This document shows, in pieces, positions 50,622 through 59,726 of a stretch of DNA of 64,000 bases. Under the pieces are notes generated by a model. It did not search any database, was not told where the DNA came from, and saw only the letters and a list, made by a program, of their open reading frames with translations. Source of the DNA: JBDSSS01 sp963764195 (GTDB taxonomy: Bacteria > Actinomycetota > Actinomycetes > Actinomycetales > Dermatophilaceae); contig CAVXRG010000002.1 of NCBI GenBank assembly GCA_963764195.1, forward strand, positions 310,001-374,000. The letters run 5' to 3'. The position numbers and the translations under genes are program-made. Numbering within the stretch: position 1 is the stretch's first letter; every line of letters starts with the position of its first letter.

Positions 50622-51914
50622 GTGGTGCGTCAGTCAATGGTCGCAACATCCCTTGCAGTGCTGGCGGCCCTCGGGCTGTCCGCCTGCGGAGGCGGGACCA
50701 CGGATGGGGGGTCGGGCTCGAAGACCATCCGGGTCACGCTCGCCAACCATGTGTGGACCGACAACATCAAGCAGGCCCTCCCGGAGTTCGAGAAGCAGAC
50801 CGGCCTCAAGGTCGAACTGACCCAGCTCGGCGAGGACCAGCTCTCGGCGCAGTACAACGTCAAGCTCAACGCTGGCTCGAGCGAGATCGACGTGATGATG
50901 TACCGGCCGCTGCAGGAGGGCAAGCAGTTCGCCAAGAACAAGTACCTCGCCGACCTGACTGACAAGGTCAAGGCCAACAAGGACTGGGACTGGTCCGACT
51001 TCCAGGCCGGTCCGGTGCAGTCGACGACGTACAAGGACAAGGTCGTCGGCGTGCCGCTCATCACCGAGCAGGAGGTCCTCTACTACCGCAAGGACCTGCT
51101 CCAGAAGGCCGGCATCGCCAACCCGCCTGCAACCCTCGACGAGCTCAAGGCGGACGCCGCCAAGATCGCCGCCGCCAACCCCGGGGTCGCCGGGTTCGTC
51201 GCCCGCACCGACAAGTCTGCTGCCGTCACCCAGTTCTCGAGCTTCCTCTACAGCATGGGTGGCCAGTTCATCGACGACAGCGGAAAGTCGGGTGTGGGCA
51301 CCGACGCTGCCAAGCAGGCCTATGCCCTGTACGGGGGCCTGATCAAGGATGACGGACCCAAGAACGTCAGCACCGACATGAGCTGGCCCGAGGCGATGGC
51401 GATCTTCACCCAGGGCAATGCCGCCTTCTACACCGAGGCCGACTCGCTGTACAAGAACGCTACCGACCCGGCCAAGTCCAAGGTCGCCGACAAGGTCGGC
51501 TTCGCGCCGTTCCCGGCCGGCCCCGCGGGCTCGAAGCCCTACAACGTGCCGTCCTGGGCGCTTGGCGTCAACGACGCGTCGAGCAACAAGGACAACGCCT
51601 GGAAGTTCGTCGAGTGGGCGACCAGCAAGTCGCAGACCCTGGCCAACCAGAAGGCGGGCGTCCCCGGGCCCCGCACCTCGGTGTGGTCCGACCCGGCCGG
51701 GACCGCGACCTACCCGAAGGACTTGGCCGCCGCCATCGCCGAGAGCACCAAGAACGGTGTCGGCAGCGACCGGCCGCTCGTCGTCAAGGTCCCCGAGGCC
51801 CGTGAGATCGTCGGCCGACCGATCGTGGACGCCATCACCGGCAAGGACGTCTCGGCCTCGGCGGACGCCGCGGACAAGGCCTTCCAGCAGCTCCTGGACG
51901 CCGAGAACAAGTAA
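50622..51914 (+). CDS. extracellular solute-binding lipoprotein (aldonate importer)
   Basis: 430 residues. Signal with lipobox LSAC (Cys about 22), Gly/Ser linker, then the family 1 solute-binding fold (VTLANHVWTDNIKQALPEFEKQTGLKVE, MSWPEAMAIFTQGNAAFYTEADS). Feeds the two permeases downstream. GTG 50622 is six bases after GGAG; GTG 50625 is equally possible. First gene of the operon; a strong hairpin follows it. Confidence 0.9.
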   Translation: MVRQSMVATSLAVLAALGLSACGGGTTDGGSGSKTIRVTLANHVWTDNIKQALPEFEKQTGLKVELTQLGEDQLSAQYNVKLNAGSSEIDVMMYRPLQEGKQFAKNKYLADLTDKVKANKDWDWSDFQAGPVQSTTYKDKVVGVPLITEQEVLYYRKDLLQKAGIANPPATLDELKADAAKIAAANPGVAGFVARTDKSAAVTQFSSFLYSMGGQFIDDSGKSGVGTDAAKQAYALYGGLIKDDGPKNVSTDMSWPEAMAIFTQGNAAFYTEADSLYKNATDPAKSKVADKVGFAPFPAGPAGSKPYNVPSWALGVNDASSNKDNAWKFVEWATSKSQTLANQKAGVPGPRTSVWSDPAGTATYPKDLAAAIAESTKNGVGSDRPLVVKVPEAREIVGRPIVDAITGKDVSASADAADKAFQQLLDAENK

Positions 51915-51924
51915 CCCGCCTGCC

Positions 51925-51956
51925 GGGGGGCAGGCCGGACAACCGGCCTGCCCCCC
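51925..51956 (+). terminator. intercistronic hairpin after the binding-protein gene
   Basis: Perfect 14-bp GC stem GGGGGGCAGGCCGG (51925-51938) with its complement (51943-51956) and a four-base loop, placed between the binding-protein and permease genes. There is no U-tract; likely partial termination or mRNA stabilisation that keeps binding protein in excess over permeases. Confidence 0.7.
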
Positions 51957-51977
51957 GCCTGGATTCTGGAGAACTCG

Positions 51978-52901
51978 ATGAGCGCTGTCACCGCGATACG
52001 GACCACCACCGGTGGGAGCGGGGCCTCCCGGTGGGCGAACAAACACCGAAAGTGGCTCTTCGCCGGCCCCGCCATGGCGTTCGTCGCGGTCCTGATCGTC
52101 TTTCCTGTGGCCTGGACGGTCTTCCTGAGCCTGACCGACGCAGAAGGTTCGGTGCGGGCGGACAAGTCCTTCGTCGGTCTGCAGAACTTCGCCACCGTCC
52201 TCAGCGACACCGGCCGCTTCTGGCCGGCGGTGCTCCGCACGGTGGAGTTCACCGGGGTGGCGCTCTTCTTCGAGATGGTCATCGGGATGGGCGTGGCCCT
52301 GCTCCTGTGGCGGCCGTTCCGGGGGGAGAAGTGGGTGCGGGTCGCCATCCTCCTGCCGCTCGTCGCCACCCCCGTCGCCGTCGGCATGATGTGGCGGCTC
52401 ATCCTCGACCCCAACATCGGGTTCGCCAACCAGATGCTCGGCTGGGTCGGCATCCCGCCGCAGCCGTGGCTCGCAGGGGAGAGCACGGCGCTGATGACGA
52501 CGGCCTTCATCGACATCTGGCAGTGGACGCCGATGGTCGTGCTGATCCTGCTCGCCGGGCTGACCTCCCTGCCGGAGGAGCCGAACGAGGCTGCCCTCGT
52601 TGACGGCGCCAATGCCTGGCAGCGGTTCCGGTTCGTCACCCTGCCCATGCTCGTCCCGACGGTCATCGTGGCCATCCTGCTGCGGGGCATCGACGCCATC
52701 AAGACGTTCGACATCCTCTACGCCACCAAGGGGAAGGGGGGCGGCTCCTTCCACGAGGTCGAGACGCTCAACGTCTACGCCTACGGCCTGAGCTTCGACT
52801 ACAACGAATACGGCCTCGCCTCGGCCGTGCTGCTGATCTTCTTCTTCTTCATCATCGGGTTGATGTGGGCCCTCACCTCACGCAGAAAGGCGGACGCCTG
52901 A
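51978..52901 (+). CDS. sugar/aldonate ABC permease (MalF type)
   Basis: 307 residues, six hydrophobic segments, EAA loop in NEAALVDGANAWQRFRFVTLPML. ATG 51978 is preceded by GGAG. Forms the channel with the next permease. No ATPase gene is in the locus, so a shared CUT1 ATPase is expected. Confidence 0.9.
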   Translation: MSAVTAIRTTTGGSGASRWANKHRKWLFAGPAMAFVAVLIVFPVAWTVFLSLTDAEGSVRADKSFVGLQNFATVLSDTGRFWPAVLRTVEFTGVALFFEMVIGMGVALLLWRPFRGEKWVRVAILLPLVATPVAVGMMWRLILDPNIGFANQMLGWVGIPPQPWLAGESTALMTTAFIDIWQWTPMVVLILLAGLTSLPEEPNEAALVDGANAWQRFRFVTLPMLVPTVIVAILLRGIDAIKTFDILYATKGKGGGSFHEVETLNVYAYGLSFDYNEYGLASAVLLIFFFFIIGLMWALTSRRKADA

Positions 52902-53719
52902 TGAGGCGCGGACGCACGAGATACGCGATCTTCCGCGTGGCCGTCCTCGTGGCGGTCGTCGCGGTTCTCATCGCACCCTTGCTCTGGATGTTTGCGGCGT
53001 CGTTCAAGACGACGGTCGACATCTACGACTCGACCAAGGCGGTGTTCTTCACCCCGACCCTCGACAACTACACGAAGGTTCTCCAGCAGGCGAACTACGT
53101 CCAGTTCGTCATCAACAGCGCGTGGGTCGCCATCGCATCGACTGCGGTGTCGCTCATCCTCGGCGTGCCCGCGGCCTATGCGATGAGCCGGTTCTCGATG
53201 AACCGCTCCGCGCTGGTCGTGCTGATGGCCCGGGTCATCCCCGGGGTGTCGCTGCTCGTTCCCTGGTACTACGTGTTCTCCAACTTGCGCATGGTCGGTG
53301 GTTACACCGTCCTGATCGTCAGCCACATGTTCGTCGCACTGCCGCTCGTCGTCTACATCATGATGAGCTACTTCGACTCGCTGCCTCTCGAGCTCGAGGA
53401 GTCCGCCCTCGTCGACGGGCTGACCCCGATCGGCGCGTTCCGTCGGATCACATTGCCGCTGTCGCTGCCCGGCATCGCCACTGCCACGATCCTGTCGGTC
53501 ATTTTTTCCTGGAACAACTTCATGTTCGCTCTGGTGCTTTCTGGAGCCTCGACCAAGACGCTGCCGGTGGCGATCTTCAACTTCATCGGCTACGCGAGCA
53601 TCGACTGGGGCGGCCTGATGGCAGCCGCGACGGTCGTCACCGTACCGATCATGGTCATCGCCCTGTTCACCCAGAAGTACATCGTCTCCGGCATGACCGC
53701 CGGCGCCACGAAGGGCTGA
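52901..53719 (+). CDS. sugar/aldonate ABC permease (MalG type)
   Basis: 272 residues with six membrane segments and an EAA loop at LELEESALVDGLTPIGAFRRI. ATG 52901 shares a base with the upstream stop (TGATG), so translation is coupled. An upstream in-frame GTG (52865) lies inside the preceding gene and is less likely. Confidence 0.9.
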   Translation: MRRGRTRYAIFRVAVLVAVVAVLIAPLLWMFAASFKTTVDIYDSTKAVFFTPTLDNYTKVLQQANYVQFVINSAWVAIASTAVSLILGVPAAYAMSRFSMNRSALVVLMARVIPGVSLLVPWYYVFSNLRMVGGYTVLIVSHMFVALPLVVYIMMSYFDSLPLELEESALVDGLTPIGAFRRITLPLSLPGIATATILSVIFSWNNFMFALVLSGASTKTLPVAIFNFIGYASIDWGGLMAAATVVTVPIMVIALFTQKYIVSGMTAGATKG

Positions 53720-53722
53720 CCC

Positions 53723-54871
53723 GTGACCCTCATTTCGAGAGTGGAGACCTTCCTCGTCGCGCCGCGGTGGCTCTTCGTCCGCATCGAGACCGAGAGTGGC
53801 CTCGTCGGGTGGGGCGAGGCGACCTGCGAGGGCCGCTCCGAGACGGTCCGCGCCGCGGTTGAGCAGCTGAGCGAGCTGCTCGTCGGACAGGACGCCCTGC
53901 GGATCGAGGACCACTGGCAGGTGCTGACCAAGGGGTCGTTCTATCGCGGTGGCCCCATCCTTGCCAGTGCCGTCTCCGGCATCGACCAGGCCCTGTGGGA
54001 CATCGCGGGCAAGCGCTATGGCGCCCCGGTGCACCAACTGCTGGGCGGCCCGGTCCGGGACCGCATCCGGGTGTACGGCTGGGTCGGCGGTGACGAGCCC
54101 GCCGAGGTCGCAGACCACATCCGCGCCCAGGTCGAAACCGGGCTGACTGCCGTGAAGATGAACGCGAGCGGCCGGATGAGCCGGCTCGCGACGGTCGCCG
54201 AGATCGACGGCGTCGTCGAGCGCGTCGCCGCAGCGCGCGAGGTCCTCGGCAGGCATGGCGACATGGCCGTCGACTTCCACGGCCGGTTCACTCTCGCGGA
54301 CGCGCGGCGGGTGGCGCCGCTCCTCGAGCCCTACCGGCCGTTCTTCCTCGAGGAGCCGGTCGTCCCCGAGAACTCCCATCTCATCGGCGATCTGGTCCGC
54401 TCCACGAGTACCCCGGTCGCGACCGGAGAGCGGCTCTACAGCCGCCAAGAGTTCTTGCCAGTCCTGCAGGCCGGGATCGCCGTTGCTCAGCCGGACCTGT
54501 CGCACGCCGGCGGGATCACGGAGACGCGCAAGATCGCCGCACTCGCCGAGATCTACGACGTGCAGCTCGCGCCACACTGTCCTCTGGGCCCGCTCGCTCT
54601 CGCGGCCTGTTTGCAGGTCGGCTTCGCGACACCGAACTACCTCATCCAGGAGCAGAGCATCGGCATCCACTACAACCAAGGAGCCGAGGTGCTCGACTAT
54701 CTCGTGGACACAGCTCCCCTCGACTTCGTCGACGGTCACATCGAGCGGTTCACCGGACACGGTCTCGGCATCGAGATCGACGAGGCGGCCGTGCGGGCCG
54801 CCGACAAGCACGCCCATGCATGGCGGGGACCGGTCTGGCGCCACCGCGACGGCTCGTTCGCGGAGTGGTGA
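53723..54871 (+). CDS. dgoD: D-galactonate dehydratase
   Basis: 382 residues, enolase superfamily. The protein matches DgoD from end to end: PRWLFVRIETESGLVGWGEA, SFYRGGPILASAVSGIDQALWDI, VDFHGRF, RPFFLEEPV, ATGERLYSRQEF, QPDLSHAGGITE, LAPHCPLGPLALAACLQ and EQSIGIHYN. It converts D-galactonate to 2-dehydro-3-deoxygalactonate. GTG start at 53723. Three bases after the permease stop. Confidence 0.9.
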   Translation: MTLISRVETFLVAPRWLFVRIETESGLVGWGEATCEGRSETVRAAVEQLSELLVGQDALRIEDHWQVLTKGSFYRGGPILASAVSGIDQALWDIAGKRYGAPVHQLLGGPVRDRIRVYGWVGGDEPAEVADHIRAQVETGLTAVKMNASGRMSRLATVAEIDGVVERVAAAREVLGRHGDMAVDFHGRFTLADARRVAPLLEPYRPFFLEEPVVPENSHLIGDLVRSTSTPVATGERLYSRQEFLPVLQAGIAVAQPDLSHAGGITETRKIAALAEIYDVQLAPHCPLGPLALAACLQVGFATPNYLIQEQSIGIHYNQGAEVLDYLVDTAPLDFVDGHIERFTGHGLGIEIDEAAVRAADKHAHAWRGPVWRHRDGSFAEW

Positions 54872-54875
54872 GCTC

Positions 54876-55526
54876 ATGACCAGAGCTTTCGTGGAGGATC
54901 TCGCCGAGGCACGCCTGATGGCCATCATCCGAGGCCGGGAGGGCGCCGCCGCCGCCGCTACCGCGCTCGCCCTCTTCGAGGAGGGCGTCCGCTTCGTCGA
55001 GATCGCGCTGACCACGCCCGGTGCGTGCGAGGCGATCTCTGAGGTCCGGGCTCGGATGCCGGGCGGAGTCCAGATCGGGGCCGGGACGGTGCTCACCGCC
55101 GAGGACGTTGACGCCGTCGAGGTGGCCGGGGCCCAGTTCGTGGTGACTCCCGCCGTGACGCCGTCGATCGCGGCGGCATCGGGACGCGGCATACCCGTGG
55201 TCGCCGGGGCGATGACCCCGACGGAGGCATGGACCGCGATCCAGCACGGTGCCTCCGTCATCAAGCTCTTCCCCGCCTCGAGCGGTGGCCCCGGCTTCCT
55301 CAAGGCCGTGCGGGACCCGTTCCCCGACATCCCCTTCCTCGCCGTAGGTGGAGTTGGTCTGCAGGAGGTCGCGGCTTTCCTCGACGCGGGCGCGCTCGGC
55401 GTGGGCGTCGGGGGGCCCCTGGTCGGGGACGCAGCCTCGGGCGGTGGCCTCGACGCGCTGCGTGAGAAGAGCCTGCGCGAGCGGGCCCGCGCCTACCTGT
55501 CGGCGGTTGCCGACGCACCGCGATGA
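54876..55526 (+). CDS. 2-dehydro-3-deoxy-6-phosphogalactonate/gluconate aldolase
   Basis: 216 residues of the KDPG/KDPGal aldolase family: MAIIRGREG, EGVRFVEIALTTPGA, GAGTVLTAEDV, VVTPAVTPSIAA, Schiff-base Lys130 in VIKLFPASSGGPG, and LAVGGVGLQEV. It cleaves the phosphorylated keto-deoxy acid to pyruvate and glyceraldehyde 3-phosphate. Starts four bases after the dgoD stop. Stop overlaps the kinase start (ATGA). Confidence 0.92.
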   Translation: MTRAFVEDLAEARLMAIIRGREGAAAAATALALFEEGVRFVEIALTTPGACEAISEVRARMPGGVQIGAGTVLTAEDVDAVEVAGAQFVVTPAVTPSIAAASGRGIPVVAGAMTPTEAWTAIQHGASVIKLFPASSGGPGFLKAVRDPFPDIPFLAVGGVGLQEVAAFLDAGALGVGVGGPLVGDAASGGGLDALREKSLRERARAYLSAVADAPR

Positions 55527-56497
55527 GCGGCGACGCGCGGCACACGCAGGGACCCGACGTCGTCACGGTCGGCGAGGCGATGGTTGCCTTCCGCTCCGAC
55601 GGTCCCGCGTTTCAGGGCGGGCGGCAGACCACCCGGCTGGCCGGGTCCGAGTCGAACGTTGCGATCGGGCTGGCTCGACTTGGACACCGGGTGGAGTGGG
55701 TCGGACGCGTAGGGGCGGATTCCTTTGGCCACCTCATCCTCCGCGCGCTGCGCTCCGAAGGCGTGCGCGTTACCCATGCCAGGACCGACCCGGAGCGGCC
55801 CACGGGACTGATGTTCGTCACCCAGCGCACCGCCGACCTGAGCTCGGTCGACTACCGGCGCGGTGGCTCTGCCGGATCGGCGCTGTGCCCGGCGGACCTG
55901 GTCGAGGTCATGTCCGCCCCGCCCCGGATCCTGCATCTCTCCGGCATCACGTCAGCCCTGTCGGAGTCGGCTCGCGAGAGCGTGACCACGCTGGTCGATG
56001 CTGCGGTCGCGGCCGGGGTCCTCGTGTCACTCGACGTGAACTACCGCAGCCGCCTCTGGAGTCGGGAGCAGGCCCGGACCGTCCTCGCGCCCCTGGCAGT
56101 CCGGGCAGCCCTCGTCATCGCGTCCGAGGACGAGCTCGACCTCGTGGGGGCCGGGCCTGGTTCTGAGGCCGACCTTGCCGGGGCTCTGCTAGCCCAGGGT
56201 GTCGATCAGGTCGCAGTCAAGCGGGGAAGCAGCGGCGCCAGCGTCTACGCGGCGGGGGAAGTGCATCACGCTCCGGCTCTCGACGTGACCGCTGTCGACC
56301 CCATCGGGGCCGGCGACGCCTTTGTTGCGGGCTACCTCTCGGGCATCCTCGACGGCCTCGATCCGGCAGCGTCCCTGCGCCGCGGCACGGTCACCGGTGC
56401 GTTCGTCGCATCGAGCGCGGGGGACTGGGAAGGGGCGCCGAGCCGCGCGGAGCTCAGCCTGCTGCTCGATCATCTGCCCGGTGAGAGCATCCGTTGA
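55523..56497 (+). CDS. PfkB-family sugar kinase (2-keto-3-deoxy acid kinase)
   Basis: 324 residues. PfkB signatures: VGEAMVAFRSDGPAFQGG, ESNVAIGLARLGH (substrate Gly loop) and DVTAVDPIGAGDAFVAGY with catalytic Asp near 260. Phosphorylates the dehydratase product before the aldolase; in E. coli this step is done by the unrelated DgoK. Overlap with the aldolase gene by four bases places it firmly in the pathway. Confidence 0.88.
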   Translation: MSGDARHTQGPDVVTVGEAMVAFRSDGPAFQGGRQTTRLAGSESNVAIGLARLGHRVEWVGRVGADSFGHLILRALRSEGVRVTHARTDPERPTGLMFVTQRTADLSSVDYRRGGSAGSALCPADLVEVMSAPPRILHLSGITSALSESARESVTTLVDAAVAAGVLVSLDVNYRSRLWSREQARTVLAPLAVRAALVIASEDELDLVGAGPGSEADLAGALLAQGVDQVAVKRGSSGASVYAAGEVHHAPALDVTAVDPIGAGDAFVAGYLSGILDGLDPAASLRRGTVTGAFVASSAGDWEGAPSRAELSLLLDHLPGESIR

Positions 56498-56615
56498 GCC
56501 GCGCGTCGGCCCCCGAGGATGACCCAGCACAGCGGGATGACGCAGCACCCCCATCCGCTTTTCCACGAGCCCCACGCCGCGAGAGCAGCGAGGGCCACGA
56601 CCAAAGGACACTCCT

Positions 56616-57842
56616 ATGAGAATCACGGGCGCCGATGTCGTCGTGACCAGCCCAGACCGCAACTTCGTCACCCTCAAGGTCACCACGGACGAAGGACTGA
56701 CCGGGCTGGGCGATGCCACGCTGAACGGTCGCGAGCTGGCGGTTGCCACCTATCTCACCGAGCACGTGGCACCGCTCCTCGTCGACCGGGACCCGCACCG
56801 CATCGAGGACACCTGGCAGTTCCTCTACCGCAGCGCCTACTGGCGCCGCGGGCCGGTGACCATGGCCGCGATCGCTGCGGTCGACATGGCGCTGTGGGAC
56901 ATCAAGGGCAAGGCGGCCGGCCTTCCCGTCTATCAGCTGCTCGGCGGCGCGTCACGCAACGGCATCCGAACCTATGGGCATGCCAGTGGCCTCGACCTCG
57001 AGTCGCTCTTCGACTCGATTCGGATGCACCAGCAGCTGGGCTTCACCGCCATCCGTGTCCAGACCGCAATCCCCGGCCTCAAGGCGGTCTACGGGGTCGC
57101 TGCCTCCGCTGGCGAGGGGAAGCGCTATGACTACGAACCGGCCAGGCGCCAGGCGCTGCCGGCCGAAGAGGACTGGGACACGGCTGCCTACCTCAGACAC
57201 CTTCCGGCGGTGTTCGACGCGGTTCGCAGTGAGTTCGGGCCCGAGCTCACCCTCCTGCACGACGGCCACCACCGGATGACCCCCAACCAGGCAGCCCAGC
57301 TCGGTCGGGCTCTTGAACCCTACGACCTGTTCTGGCTGGAGGACTGCACGCCCGCCGAGAACCAGGAGGCGTTGCGCCGGGTTCGCTCCCAGACCACCAC
57401 GCCACTCGCCATCGGCGAGATCTTCAACACCGCATGGGACTACCAGACCCTCATCACCGAGCAGCTCATCGACTACGTCCGCTCGGCCGTCACCCACACG
57501 GGCGGGATCACGGCGATGAAGAAGCTCATGGACTTCGCTGCGATGTACCAAGTGAAGTCCGGCATCCACGGACCTACCGATGTCTCCCCGGTCGGCATGG
57601 CAGCGGCAATGCACCTGGACCTTGCCATTCACAACTTCGGGATCCAGGAGTACATGCGTCACGGGGACCTGACGAACGAGGTATTTCGGCAGACGTTCAG
57701 CTTCACTGACGGGTACCTGCATCCGGGCGACCGACCGGGCCTCGGGGTAGAGCTCGACGAGGACGCGGCCCGACGGTTCCCCTACGAGCGGGCCTACCTG
57801 CCCTTCAACCGACTACTCGACGGCACGGTGCATGACTGGTGA
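56616..57842 (+). CDS. mannonate-dehydratase-like enolase-superfamily protein (ManD/RspA)
   Basis: 408 residues: TLNGRELAVATYLTEHVAPLLVDRDPHRIEDTWQFLYR, YWRRGPVTMAAIAAVDMALWDI, then ManD-type metal and acid residues in LLHDGHHR, FWLEDCTPAENQ, AIGEIFNTAWD and SGIHGPTD, and the C-terminal YLHPGDRPGLGVELDE. Members range from efficient D-mannonate dehydratases to weak or inactive ones (RspA); which applies here is unknown. AAAGGA precedes ATG 56616. Follows the kinase gene by about 120 bases. Confidence 0.85.
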   Translation: MRITGADVVVTSPDRNFVTLKVTTDEGLTGLGDATLNGRELAVATYLTEHVAPLLVDRDPHRIEDTWQFLYRSAYWRRGPVTMAAIAAVDMALWDIKGKAAGLPVYQLLGGASRNGIRTYGHASGLDLESLFDSIRMHQQLGFTAIRVQTAIPGLKAVYGVAASAGEGKRYDYEPARRQALPAEEDWDTAAYLRHLPAVFDAVRSEFGPELTLLHDGHHRMTPNQAAQLGRALEPYDLFWLEDCTPAENQEALRRVRSQTTTPLAIGEIFNTAWDYQTLITEQLIDYVRSAVTHTGGITAMKKLMDFAAMYQVKSGIHGPTDVSPVGMAAAMHLDLAIHNFGIQEYMRHGDLTNEVFRQTFSFTDGYLHPGDRPGLGVELDEDAARRFPYERAYLPFNRLLDGTVHDW

Positions 57843-57897
57843 GCGCGACGGGCCCCGCGGCGCCGCATCCTGCGGCCGGAGCCACGACACTGGGGGC

Positions 57898-57975
57898 ATG
57901 GACGTGATGGGGGCCCGCATCGGCACGATGACCGACACTGTCATCGCCGCCGGCGCGAGTTTCCTGGCGCGGTGA
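57898..57975 (+). CDS. 25-codon ORF before gluconokinase, doubtful
   Basis: ATG 57898 (preceded by GGGGGC) to TGA 57975, overlapping the gntK start. Encodes a short Met/Ala-rich peptide with no known similarity. Could be a translational leader for gntK or chance. Confidence 0.2.
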   Translation: MDVMGARIGTMTDTVIAAGASFLAR

Positions 57976-58490
57976 TGAAGGTGGTCACCAGACACATCGT
58001 GGTGATGGGTGTCTCCGGGTGCGGCAAGAGCACCGTGGCTGAGGGGATCAGCAAGGCCGCCTCGCTGCCCTTCGCGGAGGCCGACCGCTTTCACCCGGCC
58101 GCCAACATCGAGAAGATGGCCGCGGGGATCCCTCTCGAGGACGCCGACCGCTGGGGCTGGCTCGGGGCCCTTTCCGCATGGATGGCCGCACAGGCGCGGG
58201 AGGGACGGTCGACCGTCATCGCGTGCTCCGCGCTCAAGCGCTCCTACCGCGACCTGCTCCGCAAGGGCCCGCCGAGCCTCGACTTCGTCCACCTGGCCGG
58301 GGACCCCGACGTGATCCGGGCCCGGATGGGCCGCCGCAAGGGTCACTTCATGCCGACCTCGCTGCTCGAGAGCCAGCTCGCCACCCTCGAGCCGCTCGCG
58401 CCGGACGAGTCGGGCATCGTCATCGACCTCGCTCTGCCGGCCGCCGAGATCATCGACCGGGCGGTGCTCGAGCTGGGCCTCACGCCCTAG
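57972..58490 (+). CDS. gntK: gluconokinase
   Basis: 172 residues. P-loop VMGVSGCGKSTVAEGI, FAEADRFHPAANIEKMAAGIPLEDADRWGWL (the GntK signature), IACSALKRSYRDLLR, GHFMPTSLLESQLATLE. Phosphorylates gluconate to 6-phosphogluconate. Adjacent to the galactonate/mannonate locus, extending its aldonate theme. Start GTG 57972 or ATG 57975. Confidence 0.93.
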   Translation: MMKVVTRHIVVMGVSGCGKSTVAEGISKAASLPFAEADRFHPAANIEKMAAGIPLEDADRWGWLGALSAWMAAQAREGRSTVIACSALKRSYRDLLRKGPPSLDFVHLAGDPDVIRARMGRRKGHFMPTSLLESQLATLEPLAPDESGIVIDLALPAAEIIDRAVLELGLTP

Positions 58491-58590
58491 CCGCGGCCCA
58501 GCGGCATCCGGGGAATGTCCTGGCCCGGGGACTCGTTGGCTCTCCTGAAGATCGGTTGAAGCATTGACTACCTACAGGAGATGACGGTTC

Positions 58591-59661
58591 ATGGCACGTG
58601 CGTTCGAGAGCATCAAGGTCGGCGCGTGGGACCTCCCGCAGCGCTTCGTGATGGCGCCGCTGACCCGCAACCGGGCCGGCGAGGGCCAGGCGCCCCGCGA
58701 GCTCAACGCCGAGTACTACGGCCAGCGTGCGACCGCCGGGCTCATCATCAGCGAGGGCACCCAGCCGAGCGCCGTGGGTCAGGGTTACCTCGACACCCCC
58801 GGCATCCACTCGGACGACCAGATCAAGGGCTGGTCCAAGGTTGCCGACGCCGTCCACGCCAACGGTGGCCGCATCGTCATCCAGCTGATGCACGTCGGCC
58901 GAATCGCGCACCCCGACAACAAGCACGGCCTCGAGACGGTCGCGCCGAGCGCCATCGCGGCGCCGGGCTCGATCGTCACCGCGACGGGTGAGCAGCCCTA
59001 CGTCACGCCGCGGGCCCTCGAGACCGACGAGATCGCCGGGGTCGTCGCCGAGTACGTCGACGCCGCGCGCAAGGCGGTCGCCGCGGGGATCGACGGCATC
59101 GAGGTGCACGCCGCGAACGGCTACCTCATCCACCAGTTCCTCGCGCCGACCAGCAACACCCGCACCGACGGCTACGGCGGCTCGCCCGAGAACCGAGCCC
59201 GCTTCGGCATCGAGGTGACCACGGCCGTCGCCGAGGCCATCGGAGCCGAGCGCGTCGGCATCCGGATCTCCCCGGCGCACAACATCCAGGGGGTCCTCGA
59301 GGAGGACGCGGCCGACGTCGCCGCGACCTACGAGGCGCTCATCGAGGGGATCGCCCCCCTCGGCCTGGCCTACCTCAGCATCCTCGCCGACCCGACGAAG
59401 GACCTCGTCCGCGACCTGCGCAAGCGCTTCAACGGGCCGGTCGTGCTCAACAACGGCTTCGGGTCGGTCACCGACCTCGACACCGTGGAGGGCATCCTCG
59501 AGCGCGACGAGGCCGACCTCGTGGCCGTGGGCCGCCCGTTCCTCGCCAACCCGGACCTCGTCCGGCGCTGGCGCGAGGGGATCGAGCTCAACGAGCCGAA
59601 CCAGGCGACCTTCTACGGCGGCGGCGCCGAGGGCTACACCGACTACCCGTTCGCCGGCTGA
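58591..59661 (+). CDS. Old Yellow Enzyme-family alkene reductase (NemA-like)
   Basis: 356 residues, FMN TIM barrel: RFVMAPLTRNRAG, QLMHVGRIAH, HAANGYLIHQFLAPTSNTRTDGYGGS (His and Asn that bind the substrate carbonyl, catalytic Tyr following), VAVGRPFLANPDLV. Reduces activated C=C or nitro compounds with NAD(P)H; physiological role unclear. AGGAG at 58576-58580 is ten bases from ATG 58591. A perfect 13-bp hairpin follows. Confidence 0.93.
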   Translation: MARAFESIKVGAWDLPQRFVMAPLTRNRAGEGQAPRELNAEYYGQRATAGLIISEGTQPSAVGQGYLDTPGIHSDDQIKGWSKVADAVHANGGRIVIQLMHVGRIAHPDNKHGLETVAPSAIAAPGSIVTATGEQPYVTPRALETDEIAGVVAEYVDAARKAVAAGIDGIEVHAANGYLIHQFLAPTSNTRTDGYGGSPENRARFGIEVTTAVAEAIGAERVGIRISPAHNIQGVLEEDAADVAATYEALIEGIAPLGLAYLSILADPTKDLVRDLRKRFNGPVVLNNGFGSVTDLDTVEGILERDEADLVAVGRPFLANPDLVRRWREGIELNEPNQATFYGGGAEGYTDYPFAG

Positions 59662-59675
59662 CTGCTGCGAACTGG

Positions 59676-59707
59676 GCGGGCCACCCGAGCGTCATCGGGT
59701 GGCCCGC
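59676..59707 (+). terminator. terminator hairpin after the OYE gene
   Basis: Perfect 13-bp stem GCGGGCCACCCGA (59676-59688) with its complement (59695-59707) and a 6-base loop. No U-tract. Lies between convergent genes. Confidence 0.65.
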
Positions 59708-59726
59708 GGCGCCGGTGGTCCATGGC

